A stretch of 64,000 bases of DNA, taken from Roseibacterium beibuensis. Lineage in GTDB: Bacteria; Pseudomonadota; Alphaproteobacteria; Rhodobacterales; Rhodobacteraceae. Under the pieces are notes generated by a model, which saw only the letters and a list, made by a program, of their open reading frames with translations, had not been told where the DNA came from and made no database searches. How positions within the stretch are numbered: the first letter of the stretch is position 1; each line of letters starts with the position of its first letter. Location of the stretch: positions 113,073-177,072 of the forward strand of contig NZ_BAABHW010000007.1 in NCBI RefSeq assembly GCF_039542305.1, given 5' to 3'. Position numbers and translations under genes: made by a program. This document shows positions 9,525 to 17,980 of this stretch, piece after piece.

Positions 9525-9546
9525 GAGCCGCTCGCAAAAGAAAAAC

Positions 9547-9567
9547 GGGGGAGCACATGGCTCCCCC
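9547..9567. terminator. second hairpin, terminator-like
   Basis: GGGGGAGC (9547-9554) pairs with GCTCCCCC (9560-9567). On the minus strand it is followed by GTTTTTCTTTT (from 9546 down to 9536), so it could end minus-strand transcripts. Confidence 0.5.
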
Positions 9568-9660
9568 AGTTTCGCTGATCAGGCTCTGATATTTACTGCC
9601 CGAAGTGTTCTGCCTGCGGCCTGATCCGCGTCAGGGGCGAGCGCACCCGCCCCGGATAAC

Positions 9661-9724
9661 GAGAGTTTCCGAAGGAAACTCTCGGAGTGGGATGGAGTGA
9701 AACCGAAGGTTTCACGGGTCCCAC
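9661..9724. repeat. paired GAA-loop hairpins (REP-like element) in a 302-bp gene-free gap
   Basis: Two hairpins with the same GAA loop lie side by side. GAGAGTTTCC (9661-9670) pairs with GGAAACTCTC (9674-9683). GTGAAACC (9697-9704) pairs with GGTTTCAC (9708-9715), and the second is enclosed by an outer stem GTGGGA (9687-9692) / TCCCAC (9719-9724). This is the main content of the gap between 9475 and 9776 apart from the two terminators. It may be a dispersed repeat or a processed RNA element. Confidence 0.55.
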
Positions 9725-9776
9725 CCCGTGTCTTGGACGCGCGGGCGTGCGGCCCCTCGCGCCCGATCGGTTAACC

Positions 9777-10007
9777 CTAACCCTCTGGAGGATAAGGATC
9801 ATCTCCATAGGTGTTCCGTTCCCGGATACGCCCATTGCGACCTTGAAGGAATGCCTCACCGCCATCTTGGCGGGCTGCTTCACGCGTGTGTTCCCAAGCT
9901 TCCCGCTGGGTATCGAAAACACGCGAAGGACGCTGACTGCCTTCCCGTTGCGATTCCCAACGACCGTCAGGACGAGGTGAGGTCCAGTGATTTGGATTCT
10001 TTGCCAT
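9777..10007 (-). CDS. DUF2188 domain protein
   Basis: 76 residues. The ATG at 10007 is preceded on the minus strand by AAGGA with good spacing; the open frame extends further upstream, but without coding character. The sequence (HWTSPRPDGRWESQREGSQR, then an Arg/Glu-rich helix and EAFLQGRNGRIRERNTYGDD) fits the DUF2188 family of small proteins in which a repeated motif ends in 'hGrdGrI.e.nsyG.D'. The function of that family is unknown. It stands alone between hairpin repeats and the nrdJ 3' end. Confidence 0.75.
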   Translation of the reverse strand: MAKNPNHWTSPRPDGRWESQREGSQRPSRVFDTQREAWEHTREAARQDGGEAFLQGRNGRIRERNTYGDDPYPPEG

Positions 10008-10221
10008 TGCAAAGGTCCTTTCTTCTCCACAGGCTCGGAGCATTTCTTGGGTGCAAGCCTGTGAGTTAATCAGCACGCTATTGATCCGCTTCTTCGACCA
10101 TGGTCTCCGTATTCTATCGACCCAACTGGGCCGAATATGCTTGTCCCGCAGCGTGCTAGGCTCATGCGGGATAGGCAGGGGGCCGATGCGCCAACATCGG
10201 TCCCCGCCCTTCAATCTTCTC

Positions 10222-13200
10222 TCAGCTACACCCGCTCGTCGCGCCGCAGGTGTTGCACTTCATGCAGGTGCCATTGCGCACCAGCGTGTAGTTTCCGCAT
10301 TCGCCGCAGGCCTCGCCCTCGTAGCCCTGCATCTTGGCCTTGGTGCGGGCGTCCATGCCCACGGTCCCCGTCGTGACCGCGGTGGTCGATGCGGCCACCG
10401 CAATCGTGCCGCCGCTGCCCTTGGTTTCGGGCACCAGGGTTTCGAGCGTGGCGACCGGGTCGGCCCCGCCTTGCAGGACGGTGAATTCCGACGGCAGGCG
10501 CTTGCGCAGGTAGCCGGTCGAGCTGATCTGCTTGAGCACTTCCAGCGACTTGGTGGCCGCGCTTTCGCTCAGTTCCTGGAGGTTGGACACGCCCTCTTCC
10601 ACGCCGCGGCCCAGATCGTCGAAGGTGGTCCCTTCGGGCGCCACATGGGCCAGGTCGGTGCGGTCGAGGTAGCTGACCGCCAGTTCGCGGAAGATGTAGT
10701 CGAGGATCGACGTCGCGTTCTTGATCGAGTCGTTGCCCTGCACCATCCCCGAGGGTTCGAACTTGGTGAAGGTGAAGGCATCCACGAACTCTTCCAGCGG
10801 CACGCCGTATTGCAGGCCCACCGACACGGCGATGGCGAAGTTGTTCATCATCGCGCGGAAGCCGGCGCCTTCCTTGTGCATGTCGATGAAGATCTCGCCG
10901 AGCGAGCCGTCCTCGTATTCGCCCGTCCGCAGGTAGACCTTGTGGCCGCCCACGATGGCCTTCTGCGTGTAGCCCTTGCGGCGCTCGGGCATCTTCTCGC
11001 GGTTGGAGCGGACGATTTCCTTGACGATGACCTTCTCGATCACCTTCTCGGCCAGCACCTGCGCCTTTTCCTGCGCGCTGCCGCTTTCAAGGATCTCGGC
11101 GGCCTCGTCGTCATCCTCGACCAGCGCGGCGGCCAGCGGCTGCGACAGTTTCGAGCCGTCACGGTAGAGCGCGTTGGCCTTCACCCCCAGCGACCAGCTG
11201 AGTTCGTAGGCTTTCTGGCAATCCTCGATCGTGGCGTGGTTGGCCATGTTGATCGTCTTGGAGATCGCCCCCGAGATGAAGGATTGCGCAGCCGCCATCA
11301 TGCGGATGTGGGATTCGACGCTGAGGTAGCGCTTGCCCTTCTTGCCGCAGGGGTTGGCGCAGTCGAAGACCGCGTAATGCTCTTCCTTCAGGAAGGGCGC
11401 GCCTTCCAGCGTCATCGTCCCGCAGACATGGTCGTTGGCGGCTTCGACCTCCGCCTTGGAGAAGCCGAGATGACGCAGCATGTCGAAGGTGGGATCGTTC
11501 AGCTTCTCGGCCGGGATGCCGAGGGTCTGGGTGCAGAACTCTTCACCCAGCGTCCACTGGTTGAAGACGAAGCGGATGTCGAAGGCCGAGGGCAAGGCCG
11601 TCTCGATCTTCTCGATCTCGGCCTGGCCGAAGCCGTGGCCGATCAGCGCCGTGTGGTTGATGCCGGGCGCATTGCCCAGGGTGCCGTGACCCACGGCGTA
11701 GCTGATGATTTCTTCGATCTGGCTGGAGCTGTAGCCCAGCTTTTCCAGCGCGGCCGGAACCGAGCGGTTGATGATCTTGAAATAACCGCCACCGGCCAGC
11801 TTCTTGAACTTCACCAGCGCGAAGTCGGGCTCGATCCCGGTGGTATCGCAATCCATGACGAGGCCGATCGTGCCGGTGGGCGCGATCACGGTGGCCTGCG
11901 CATTGCGGTAGCCGTGCTGTTCGCCCAGGGTCAGCGCCTCGTCCCAGGCCTGCTTGGCCAGGTCGATCAGGCGCTGGTCGGGGCAATTGCCATGGTCCAG
12001 CGCCACCGGGTTCACGTTCAGATCCTCATACCCCTCGGTCTTGGCATAGGCCGCCGCGCGGTGGTTGCGGATCACCCGCAGCATGTGCTCGCGGTTGTTG
12101 GCATAGCCCGGGAAGGCCCCAAGTTCCGAGGCGATCTCGGCCGAGGTGGCGTAGGCCACGCCGGTCATGATGGCGGTCAGCGCACCGCACAGCGCCCGGC
12201 CCTCGGGGCTGTCGTAGCTGTAGCCCATATTCATCAGCAGGCCGCCGATATTGGCATAGCCAAGGCCAAGCGTGCGGTAGTCGTAGCTGAGCTGCGCGAT
12301 CTCCTTGGAGGGGAACTGCGCCATCATCACGCTGATTTCCAGCGTCAGCGTCCAAAGGCGGCTTGCATGGATGTAGCTTTCCGCGTCGAACTGGCCGCCC
12401 GAGAAGAAGGTCAGCAGGTTCATCGACGCCAGGTTACAGGCCGTGTCGTCAAGGAACATGTATTCCGAGCACGGGTTCGAGCCGCGGATCTCGCCATCCG
12501 CCGGGCAGGTGTGCCAGGCGTTCACGGTGTCGTGGAACTGGATGCCAGGATCGGCACAGGCCCAGGCTGCGTGGCCCACCTTTTCCCACAGGTCGCGGGC
12601 CTTGATCGACTTGGCGACCGAGCCATCGACGCGGTTGACCAGATGCCAGTCCTCGTCATTCTCGACGGCCTTCAGGAAGGCATCGGTGACGCGGATCGAG
12701 TTGTTGGAGTTCTGGCCCGAAACCGAGCTGTAGGCCTCGCTGTCCCAATCGGTGTCGTAGGTCGGAAACTCGATCGAGGTGTAGCCCTGCTTGGCGTAGT
12801 CCAGCACGCGCTTGATGTAGGTTTCCGGCACGCTGGCCTGCTTGGCCGTGCGGATCGCCTTTTTCAGCGTGTCGTTCTTGGCCGGATCGACGGCGTCTTC
12901 GAGGCTGCCATCCCATTCGCGGATCGCGGTGAAGATGCCGTTGAGCGTTTTCTCATGCGCCTTGGAGCCTGCAACGAGGCTGGCGACCTTCTGTTCCTCG
13001 ACCACCTTCCAGTCGATGAATTCCTCGATATCGGGGTGGTCGGCGTCGACGATGACCATCTTGGCCGCGCGGCGCGTGGTGCCGCCCGACTTGATCGCGC
13101 CCGCCGCGCGGTCGCCGATTTTCAGGAAGCCCATAAGGCCCGAGGACTTGCCGCCGCCCGAAAGCTTCTCGCCCTCACCGCGCAGGTGGCTGAAATTCGT

Positions 13201-13896
13201 GCCTGTGCCAGAACCGTACTTGAACAGGCGCGCTTCGCGGACCCACAGGTCCATGATGCCGCCCTCGTTGACCAGATCGTCCTGCACCCCTTGGATAAAG
13301 CAGGCATGCGGCTGCGGATGCTCGTAGGACGAGGTCGACTTCGTCAGCTTGCCGGTCTTGTAATCGACATAGTAGTGGCCCTGCGCCGGACCATCGATGC
13401 CGTAGGCCCAGTGCAGGCCGGTGTTGAACCATTGCGGGCTGTTGGGCGCCGCCATCTGGCGCGCCAGCATCAGCTGCATCTCGTCGAAATAGGCCGCCGC
13501 GTCATCCTCGGTGGTGAAATAGCCACCTTTCCAGCCCCAGTAGGCCCACGCACCGGCAAGCCGCCGGAAGACCTGCTTGGCGCTTGTCTCGCCGCCATAG
13601 CGCTGGTCCTCCGGCAATTCCTCCAGCGCCTTTTCGTCGGCCACATGGCGCCACAGGAAACTCGGAACGCCCTTTTCCTTCACCGGCTTCAGACGGGCGG
13701 GCACGCCAGCCTTGCGGAAGTATTTCTGCGCGATCACGTCCGAGGCCACCTGGCTCCAGCCCGCGGGCACTTCGACCTCGTCGAGGCGGAAGACGACCGT
13801 GCCATTCGGATTGCGGATCTCGGAACTCGTGGTGGTGAATTCCAGCTCGGCGTACGTATCCGCGCCGGCCCGGGTGAATCTGCGTTCAATCTTCAT
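10222..13896 (-). CDS. nrdJ: adenosylcobalamin-dependent ribonucleoside-diphosphate reductase (class II)
   Basis: 1224 residues, the long NrdJ form. It reduces ribonucleotides to deoxyribonucleotides in the cytoplasm using a radical made from coenzyme B12, so it works with or without oxygen. Active-site landmarks are NPCSEYMFLDDTACNLASMN (about residues 475-494), with the conserved Asn-x-Cys-x-Glu, and PTGTIGLVMDCDTTGIEPDF. The C-terminus is a cysteine-rich tail (CGECGNYTLV, CMKCNTCG, GCS) that likely recycles the active-site disulfide or binds zinc. A GAGAGG box precedes the ATG. A tandem pair of NrdR-like boxes lies 186-232 bp upstream. No cobalamin riboswitch was seen. Confidence 0.95.
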   Translation of the reverse strand: MKIERRFTRAGADTYAELEFTTTSSEIRNPNGTVVFRLDEVEVPAGWSQVASDVIAQKYFRKAGVPARLKPVKEKGVPSFLWRHVADEKALEELPEDQRYGGETSAKQVFRRLAGAWAYWGWKGGYFTTEDDAAAYFDEMQLMLARQMAAPNSPQWFNTGLHWAYGIDGPAQGHYYVDYKTGKLTKSTSSYEHPQPHACFIQGVQDDLVNEGGIMDLWVREARLFKYGSGTGTNFSHLRGEGEKLSGGGKSSGLMGFLKIGDRAAGAIKSGGTTRRAAKMVIVDADHPDIEEFIDWKVVEEQKVASLVAGSKAHEKTLNGIFTAIREWDGSLEDAVDPAKNDTLKKAIRTAKQASVPETYIKRVLDYAKQGYTSIEFPTYDTDWDSEAYSSVSGQNSNNSIRVTDAFLKAVENDEDWHLVNRVDGSVAKSIKARDLWEKVGHAAWACADPGIQFHDTVNAWHTCPADGEIRGSNPCSEYMFLDDTACNLASMNLLTFFSGGQFDAESYIHASRLWTLTLEISVMMAQFPSKEIAQLSYDYRTLGLGYANIGGLLMNMGYSYDSPEGRALCGALTAIMTGVAYATSAEIASELGAFPGYANNREHMLRVIRNHRAAAYAKTEGYEDLNVNPVALDHGNCPDQRLIDLAKQAWDEALTLGEQHGYRNAQATVIAPTGTIGLVMDCDTTGIEPDFALVKFKKLAGGGYFKIINRSVPAALEKLGYSSSQIEEIISYAVGHGTLGNAPGINHTALIGHGFGQAEIEKIETALPSAFDIRFVFNQWTLGEEFCTQTLGIPAEKLNDPTFDMLRHLGFSKAEVEAANDHVCGTMTLEGAPFLKEEHYAVFDCANPCGKKGKRYLSVESHIRMMAAAQSFISGAISKTINMANHATIEDCQKAYELSWSLGVKANALYRDGSKLSQPLAAALVEDDDEAAEILESGSAQEKAQVLAEKVIEKVIVKEIVRSNREKMPERRKGYTQKAIVGGHKVYLRTGEYEDGSLGEIFIDMHKEGAGFRAMMNNFAIAVSVGLQYGVPLEEFVDAFTFTKFEPSGMVQGNDSIKNATSILDYIFRELAVSYLDRTDLAHVAPEGTTFDDLGRGVEEGVSNLQELSESAATKSLEVLKQISSTGYLRKRLPSEFTVLQGGADPVATLETLVPETKGSGGTIAVAASTTAVTTGTVGMDARTKAKMQGYEGEACGECGNYTLVRNGTCMKCNTCGATSGCS

Positions 13897-14081
13897 GGCT
13901 GCCTCTCTCGCCCTGTGTTCCCCTGTGCGGCCTGCCAGCGTCTTGGAGCGCTCTGGCCGTCATGTTCCTATCGCTCGGGCGACGCTGACGTGGCGCAAAA
14001 ATCTCCCGATCCGCGCCGAAGCGCAGGCTTGTGCGCTTGTCGATGTCAGTGTCCGAGGTATTCCTCTGCCCCGCCGGCCAG

Positions 14082-14097
14082 CACCTATATCTTGTGG
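14082..14097. promoter_or_regulatory. probable NrdR box, proximal
   Basis: CACCTATATCTTGTGG matches 12 of 16 positions of the NrdR consensus acaCwAtATaTwGtgt, including all inner bases but one. It is the copy nearer to nrdJ. Confidence 0.6.
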
Positions 14098-14112
14098 CAC
14101 CCGATCCGACGA

Positions 14113-14128
14113 ACACAAACTGACGTAG
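14113..14128. promoter_or_regulatory. probable NrdR box, distal
   Basis: ACACAAACTGACGTAG starts exactly 31 bp from the first box, leaving 15 bp between them. NrdR boxes usually come in such pairs spaced by about three helical turns. This copy is weaker, matching mainly in its left half. Confidence 0.5.
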
Positions 14129-14472
14129 TTGGACCTAGACCGTCAACGGATTTTTCAGACTATCCACCGGATTTTTTCACTTGCCAAAACCCGGCTTTGC
14201 GAGTCCGCCCGGTTGCGCCCGATTCACAGACTGCCGCTACGTCACGCCGGAAAACTTGAATTGTGCCGTCGAAAGGCAGGGATAGGCGTTCTTGCTCAGG
14301 CATTGCCTTTGCTCGATGGCGTCCGAACCCGGGCAACACAAGAAAAGGGAGTCCGATGCTGCGATTGGTCCACGACCACACCACATGTTGCGTGCAGGTC
14401 ACGGACAAGGACGCAGATCAACCAGATACAGCGCCGTCCGCAAACAAACCACAAGATGTAGGGGTGGGAGAA

Positions 14473-14549
14473 TGGTCGGGGCGGCGAGATTCGAACTCAC
14501 GACCCCCTGTACCCAAAACAGGTGCGCTACCAGACTGCGCCACGCCCCG
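14473..14549 (-). tRNA. tRNA-Pro (anticodon TGG)
   Basis: 77 nt including the encoded CCA. The acceptor stem CGGGGCG pairs with CGCCCCG, the T arm contains GTTCGAATC and the anticodon stem-loop CCTGT-TTTGGGT-ACAGG gives anticodon TGG. Confidence 0.96.
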
Positions 14550-14600
14550 ACCGTGTGTCGCTCTTAGCGTTCCACGGGGCTGCTGCGCAAGCCCGGTCGT

Positions 14601-15086
14601 TCACTCGGCGTCGCACGGCCAGACCGCAAGATCCCCGGAGACGGAGGGGTGGCGCAACTCGTCCCCTTCATCGATGCCCAGTTGCCGCGCCATGCCGCCA
14701 TTGATCTCCAGCACGAACTGGACGCCATCGCCGCCGGGGATCGGCGTACGGTCCAGCGGCACGGCATTCTCGTGGATGCGCGTGACCACACCCGTCTCGT
14801 CGGCAAAGATCATGTCCAGCGGAATCAACGTGTTTGCCATCCAGAACGACACGCTTTGCGGTCGCTCATAGACGAACAGCATCCCCGACATGCGCGGCAT
14901 CTCGGGAACATGCATGAGGCCCTGGGAGCGTTCACGCGGGTCGTCGGCCACCGCGACGCGAAAACGGACGGTTCCGAAATCGCCGCGGATCTCGACGCGA
15001 TCATCGCTGCATGCGGCGTGAGCTGAGGGCGTGGAAACAAAAGCGGCCAGCACTACGGCCATGCCCAAACGGGCCAAGTCACTCAT
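14601..15086 (-). CDS. DUF192 family exported protein
   Basis: 161 residues. The start at 15086 overlaps the stop of the upstream cold-shock gene as ATGA, so it is preferred to an in-frame ATG at 15101. The N-terminus is a signal peptide cleaved near AHA|ACSD. The body is a compact DUF192 domain with the family landmarks ERSQGLMHVPEMP, MLFVYERPQSVSFWMANTLI and PLDMIFAD. DUF192 proteins are small beta-rich envelope proteins of unknown role. It is translationally coupled to the cold-shock protein, as often seen in Rhodobacterales. Confidence 0.88.
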   Translation of the reverse strand: MSDLARLGMAVVLAAFVSTPSAHAACSDDRVEIRGDFGTVRFRVAVADDPRERSQGLMHVPEMPRMSGMLFVYERPQSVSFWMANTLIPLDMIFADETGVVTRIHENAVPLDRTPIPGGDGVQFVLEINGGMARQLGIDEGDELRHPSVSGDLAVWPCDAE

Positions 15087-15598
15087 GCGACGTAATCCCA
15101 ACTCCGAATCTCGGCGGCCAATTGCCCGCGCGGGCCGTCTACCACCTTCATCGCGATGGCTTCCCCCGATTGAAGATCGGCAAATCCATAGCGGCGCAGC
15201 ACCTCGATATGCACGAAAACGTCTTCAGGGTGCCCGAAGATATTGGCGAAGCCAAACCCTTTCGCCTTGTCGAACCACTTGACGCGGGCCGCCACGAAAG
15301 GCGCGTCGGCGGGCACGTCCGGCAGGTCCACGGAGGGCGCCGCCTCATCGTCGCCGATCTCCGGCGGGACGATCTCGAGTATTTCGGTGGCTTGCAGGCC
15401 ACGCGGCGTGGAATGGGTGCGAACGGTTATCCCCGCGCCCTCGGCGACGGACCCCTGCCCGTAGTTCCTGAGTACGTTTGCGTGCAACAGGATATCCGGA
15501 CCGCCGCTTTCGGCGACAATGAATCCAAAACCCTTGCCCACATCGAACCACTTGACGCGGCCCCGGACGATTTCGCCCTGCGAGTCCGTATCGACCAT
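15083..15598 (-). CDS. protein with two cold-shock domains
   Basis: 171 residues with two CspA-like single-strand nucleic-acid-binding domains, an arrangement typical of alphaproteobacteria. Domain 1 starts GRVKWFDVGKGFGFI (residues 13-27) and domain 2 starts ARVKWFDKAKGFGFANIFG (about 106-124). An acidic linker joins them. The start at 15598 has GGGA 8 bp upstream; an ATG at 15607 is also possible. It likely binds RNA or ssDNA in the cytoplasm as a stationary-phase or cold-shock chaperone. It forms an operon with the DUF192 gene. Confidence 0.92.
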   Translation of the reverse strand: MVDTDSQGEIVRGRVKWFDVGKGFGFIVAESGGPDILLHANVLRNYGQGSVAEGAGITVRTHSTPRGLQATEILEIVPPEIGDDEAAPSVDLPDVPADAPFVAARVKWFDKAKGFGFANIFGHPEDVFVHIEVLRRYGFADLQSGEAIAMKVVDGPRGQLAAEIRSWDYVA

Positions 15599-15767
15599 AC
15601 GACACATCCCGTTTGCGACCACCGGTCGCGATTTCCTGTCCCCACCCTGATAATGTGCTTCTATTCCGTCGGGGCAACCCAATAATATGATTATTATTCA
15701 AAGGTATGAGAATTTCGCGTTCGCGGATTTGTTGAGGATGACATGAAACAGACGAGCAAAAACCGTT

Positions 15768-16388
15768 TCATGGATTCAGGCGCATGACCTCCCAGGAGGC
15801 GCCCGTCGCCTCGCGCCGCCACCGAAAACGGTCATGCAGGCGAAACGGGCCATCGGCCCAGAATTCGATCTCGACAGGCTGGATGCGAAAGCCGCCCCAG
15901 AACGGCGGACGCGACGGATTGGTCCCTTGCTGCGCCGTGACCTTCGCCACTTCGGCCATCAACGCCGCGCGGCCCGAAAGCGGTTGCGATTGTTTCGATG
16001 CCCAGGCCCCCAAACGGCTCTTGAGCGAGCGCGAGGCGTAGTAGGCATCGGCCTGCGCCCCGTCCTCGCGCTCGACCGCGCCGCGCACCCGGATCTGGCG
16101 GCGCAGGCTTTTCCAGTGCATCACGAAGGCGGCCTTGCCCGATGCCGAGAGTTCCTGCCCCTTGGCGCTGTCGTAATTCGTGTAGAAGACGAAGGCCCCG
16201 TCCCCGCCGCCAGGCGCCTCGATCTCTTTCAAGAGAACCATGCGCACGTTCGGCAGGCCGTCGGGATCGACCGTGGCCAAGGCGATGGCATTGGGATCGT
16301 TCACCTCGGTCTTCTCGGCCTCGGCAAGCCAATCCTGCGCCAGCCGAAACGGGTCGTCGCCGGCAAAAATGCCGCTGCGGTCGCTCAT
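15768..16388 (-). CDS. pdxH: pyridoxamine 5'-phosphate oxidase
   Basis: 206 residues, normal length. The FMN enzyme oxidises pyridoxamine or pyridoxine 5'-phosphate to pyridoxal 5'-phosphate in the cytoplasm. Family landmarks are NAIALATVDPDGLPNVRMVL, VFYTNYDSAKGQEL, HWKSLRRQIRVRG, and the C-terminal IEFWADGPFRLHDRFRWRR with the conserved W and R-x-H-D-R segment. It is transcribed away from fabI. An 84-bp gap with several A/T-rich stretches separates it from the cold-shock gene. Confidence 0.96.
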   Translation of the reverse strand: MSDRSGIFAGDDPFRLAQDWLAEAEKTEVNDPNAIALATVDPDGLPNVRMVLLKEIEAPGGGDGAFVFYTNYDSAKGQELSASGKAAFVMHWKSLRRQIRVRGAVEREDGAQADAYYASRSLKSRLGAWASKQSQPLSGRAALMAEVAKVTAQQGTNPSRPPFWGGFRIQPVEIEFWADGPFRLHDRFRWRREATGASWEVMRLNP

Positions 16389-16544
16389 GGGGTCGTCCCT
16401 CGCCTATCCAATGCTGCGCGCAAACCTAGCCGCGTGGCCGCCGCCTGCAAGGCATAGCACGCAGGTCCGTGCAATCTTGCGGCTCTGCGACCTTTGGCCT
16501 ACACCGACGCCAACACGCAACGACAGCGACAAGTGAGGGTGGCG

Positions 16545-17357
16545 ATGGGTCTTATGGCGGGCAAACGCGGGCTGATTATGGGCCTGGCTAACGACAAGTC
16601 CATTGCATGGGGCGTGGCCAAGGCGCTGGCAGCCGAAGGGGCGGAGCTGGCCTTTTCCTATCAGGGCGAGCAGCTTCTCAAGCGGGTCAAGCCGCTGGCC
16701 AACGAACTGGGCAGCGATCTGATGATCCCCTGCGACGTGGCCGACGAGGACAGCCTCGACGCGCTCTTCGACACGTTGAAAGAGACCTGGGGCAGCCTCG
16801 ACTTCGTAGTTCATGCCATCGGCTTCTCGGACAAGTCCGAACTGCGTGGCCGTTACGTGGAAACGAGCCCCGCGAATTTCGCCATGACCATGAACATCTC
16901 GGTCTATTCCTTCACCGCCGTCTGCCAGCGCGCGGAAAAGATGATGCCGAATGGCGGCAGCCTGCTGACGCTGACCTATTACGGCGCGGAAAAGGTCATG
17001 CCGCATTACAACGTCATGGGTGTCGCCAAGGCCGCGCTGGAAGCGTCGGTGATGTACCTGGCCGAGGATCTGGGCCGCGACGGCATCCGCGTCAACGCGA
17101 TCAGCGCCGGCACGATCAAGACACTGGCCGCCTCGGGCATCGGCGATTTCCGCTACATCCTGAAATGGAACGAGAACAACTCCCCGCTGCGCCGCACCGT
17201 CACGCAGGACGAGGTGGGCAAATCGGCCCTCTACCTGCTGTCGGACCTGTCGAGTGCCGTGACGGGCGAAACCCACCATGTCGACGCCGGCTATAACGTC
17301 ATCGGCATGAAGAACCCCGAGGCGCCGGACATGAGCCTCGAACGCAAGGAGGGGTAA
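16545..17357 (+). CDS. fabI: enoyl-[acyl-carrier-protein] reductase FabI
   Basis: 270 residues. NADH-dependent last step of each fatty-acid elongation cycle. The nucleotide-binding N-terminus GLIMGLANDKSIAWGVAKAL and the catalytic Tyr-x6-Lys (Tyr155 and Lys162 in YNVMGVAK) are present. The ATG at 16545 has GAGGGT 6 bp upstream; the frame extends to 16494, but the extra residues are not family-like. FabI is the triclosan and isoniazid-type target. The gpt gene begins 3 bp after its stop. Confidence 0.96.
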   Translation: MGLMAGKRGLIMGLANDKSIAWGVAKALAAEGAELAFSYQGEQLLKRVKPLANELGSDLMIPCDVADEDSLDALFDTLKETWGSLDFVVHAIGFSDKSELRGRYVETSPANFAMTMNISVYSFTAVCQRAEKMMPNGGSLLTLTYYGAEKVMPHYNVMGVAKAALEASVMYLAEDLGRDGIRVNAISAGTIKTLAASGIGDFRYILKWNENNSPLRRTVTQDEVGKSALYLLSDLSSAVTGETHHVDAGYNVIGMKNPEAPDMSLERKEG

Positions 17358-17360
17358 GCC

Positions 17361-17882
17361 ATGGTCACGCCGCTGCCGCATGAAAAAGGGTTTCACGTGT
17401 CCTGGGACCAGTTGCACCGCGACAGCCGCGCGTTGGCATGGCGCCTCGACAAGCACGGGCCCGACGAGGGCGGCGCATGGCGCGCCGTGGTGGCCATCAC
17501 GCGCGGTGGCATGGCGCCCGCGATGATCGTCGCGCGCGAGCTGGACATCCGCACCGTCGACACGATCAGCGTGAAATCCTACCACTCGGGCGGCGGCAAG
17601 GCCGACCAGCGCCGCGAGGCCGAGGTGCTAAAAGGCCCCGATGCCGAGATGATGGGCGATGGCGAAGGTGTGCTGATCGTGGACGACCTTGTCGACACGG
17701 GCAAGACGCTGGAACTGGTCCGACAGCTTTACCCCAAGGCGCATTTCGCGACCGTCTACGCCAAGCCCAAGGGCGAGCCGATGGTGGACACGTTCATCAC
17801 GGGCGTCAGCCAGGACACCTGGATCTTCTTCCCGTGGGACATGGCCCTGCAATACGTGGAGCCCTATCGCGGCAAGGAGTGA
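17361..17882 (+). CDS. gpt: xanthine phosphoribosyltransferase
   Basis: 173 residues. Salvages xanthine (and guanine) with PRPP to the nucleotide. The PRPP-binding motif is VLIVDDLVDTGKT (about residues 101-113), preceded by the flexible-loop region SVKSYHSGGGK. It closely follows fabI (3-bp gap), so the two probably share a transcript. Close Gpt-type relatives in Rhodobacterales have the same length and the ending WDMALQYVEPYRG. Confidence 0.92.
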   Translation: MVTPLPHEKGFHVSWDQLHRDSRALAWRLDKHGPDEGGAWRAVVAITRGGMAPAMIVARELDIRTVDTISVKSYHSGGGKADQRREAEVLKGPDAEMMGDGEGVLIVDDLVDTGKTLELVRQLYPKAHFATVYAKPKGEPMVDTFITGVSQDTWIFFPWDMALQYVEPYRGKE

Positions 17883-17921
17883 CGGAGGAATCCCTCCATC
17901 GACGCAGATCGTGTATACTGC

Positions 17922-17958
17922 AACGATCAGGTACCGGATCATTCCGGATCCGATCGTT
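17922..17958. other. imperfect nested inverted repeat between gpt and the next gene
   Basis: AACGATC (17922-17928) pairs with GATCGTT (17952-17958), and inside it CCGGA (17934-17938) pairs with TCCGG (17943-17947). No T-run follows, so it is not a normal terminator. It may be an attenuator or operator for the membrane protein that starts at 17981. Confidence 0.3.
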
Positions 17959-17980
17959 CCGACACGGGAGGGCCGCTGCC

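Larger units (their letters stand above)
13897..14472. other. 576-bp gap upstream of nrdJ
   Basis: No convincing gene. It holds the nrdJ leader and promoter area and the two NrdR-like boxes. A third, NrdR-like sequence (CCACAAGATGTAGGGG, 14449-14464) lies next to the tRNA-Pro 3' end and may be chance. Open frames on the plus strand here run into the tRNA in antisense and are not credible. Confidence 0.5.

Noticed and set aside
10051..14259. 1402-codon open frame on the plus strand
   Set aside because: Antisense shadow of nrdJ, which has clear enzyme motifs; the shadow shows no family-like sequence.
13897..14300. cobalamin riboswitch expected before nrdJ
   Set aside because: No conserved B12-box sequence or core stem seen; NrdR-type sites fit better.
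14343..14567. possible small plus-strand gene before tRNA-Pro (RBS-like AAAAGGGAG)
   Set aside because: The frame runs into the tRNA in antisense and has no recognisable family.
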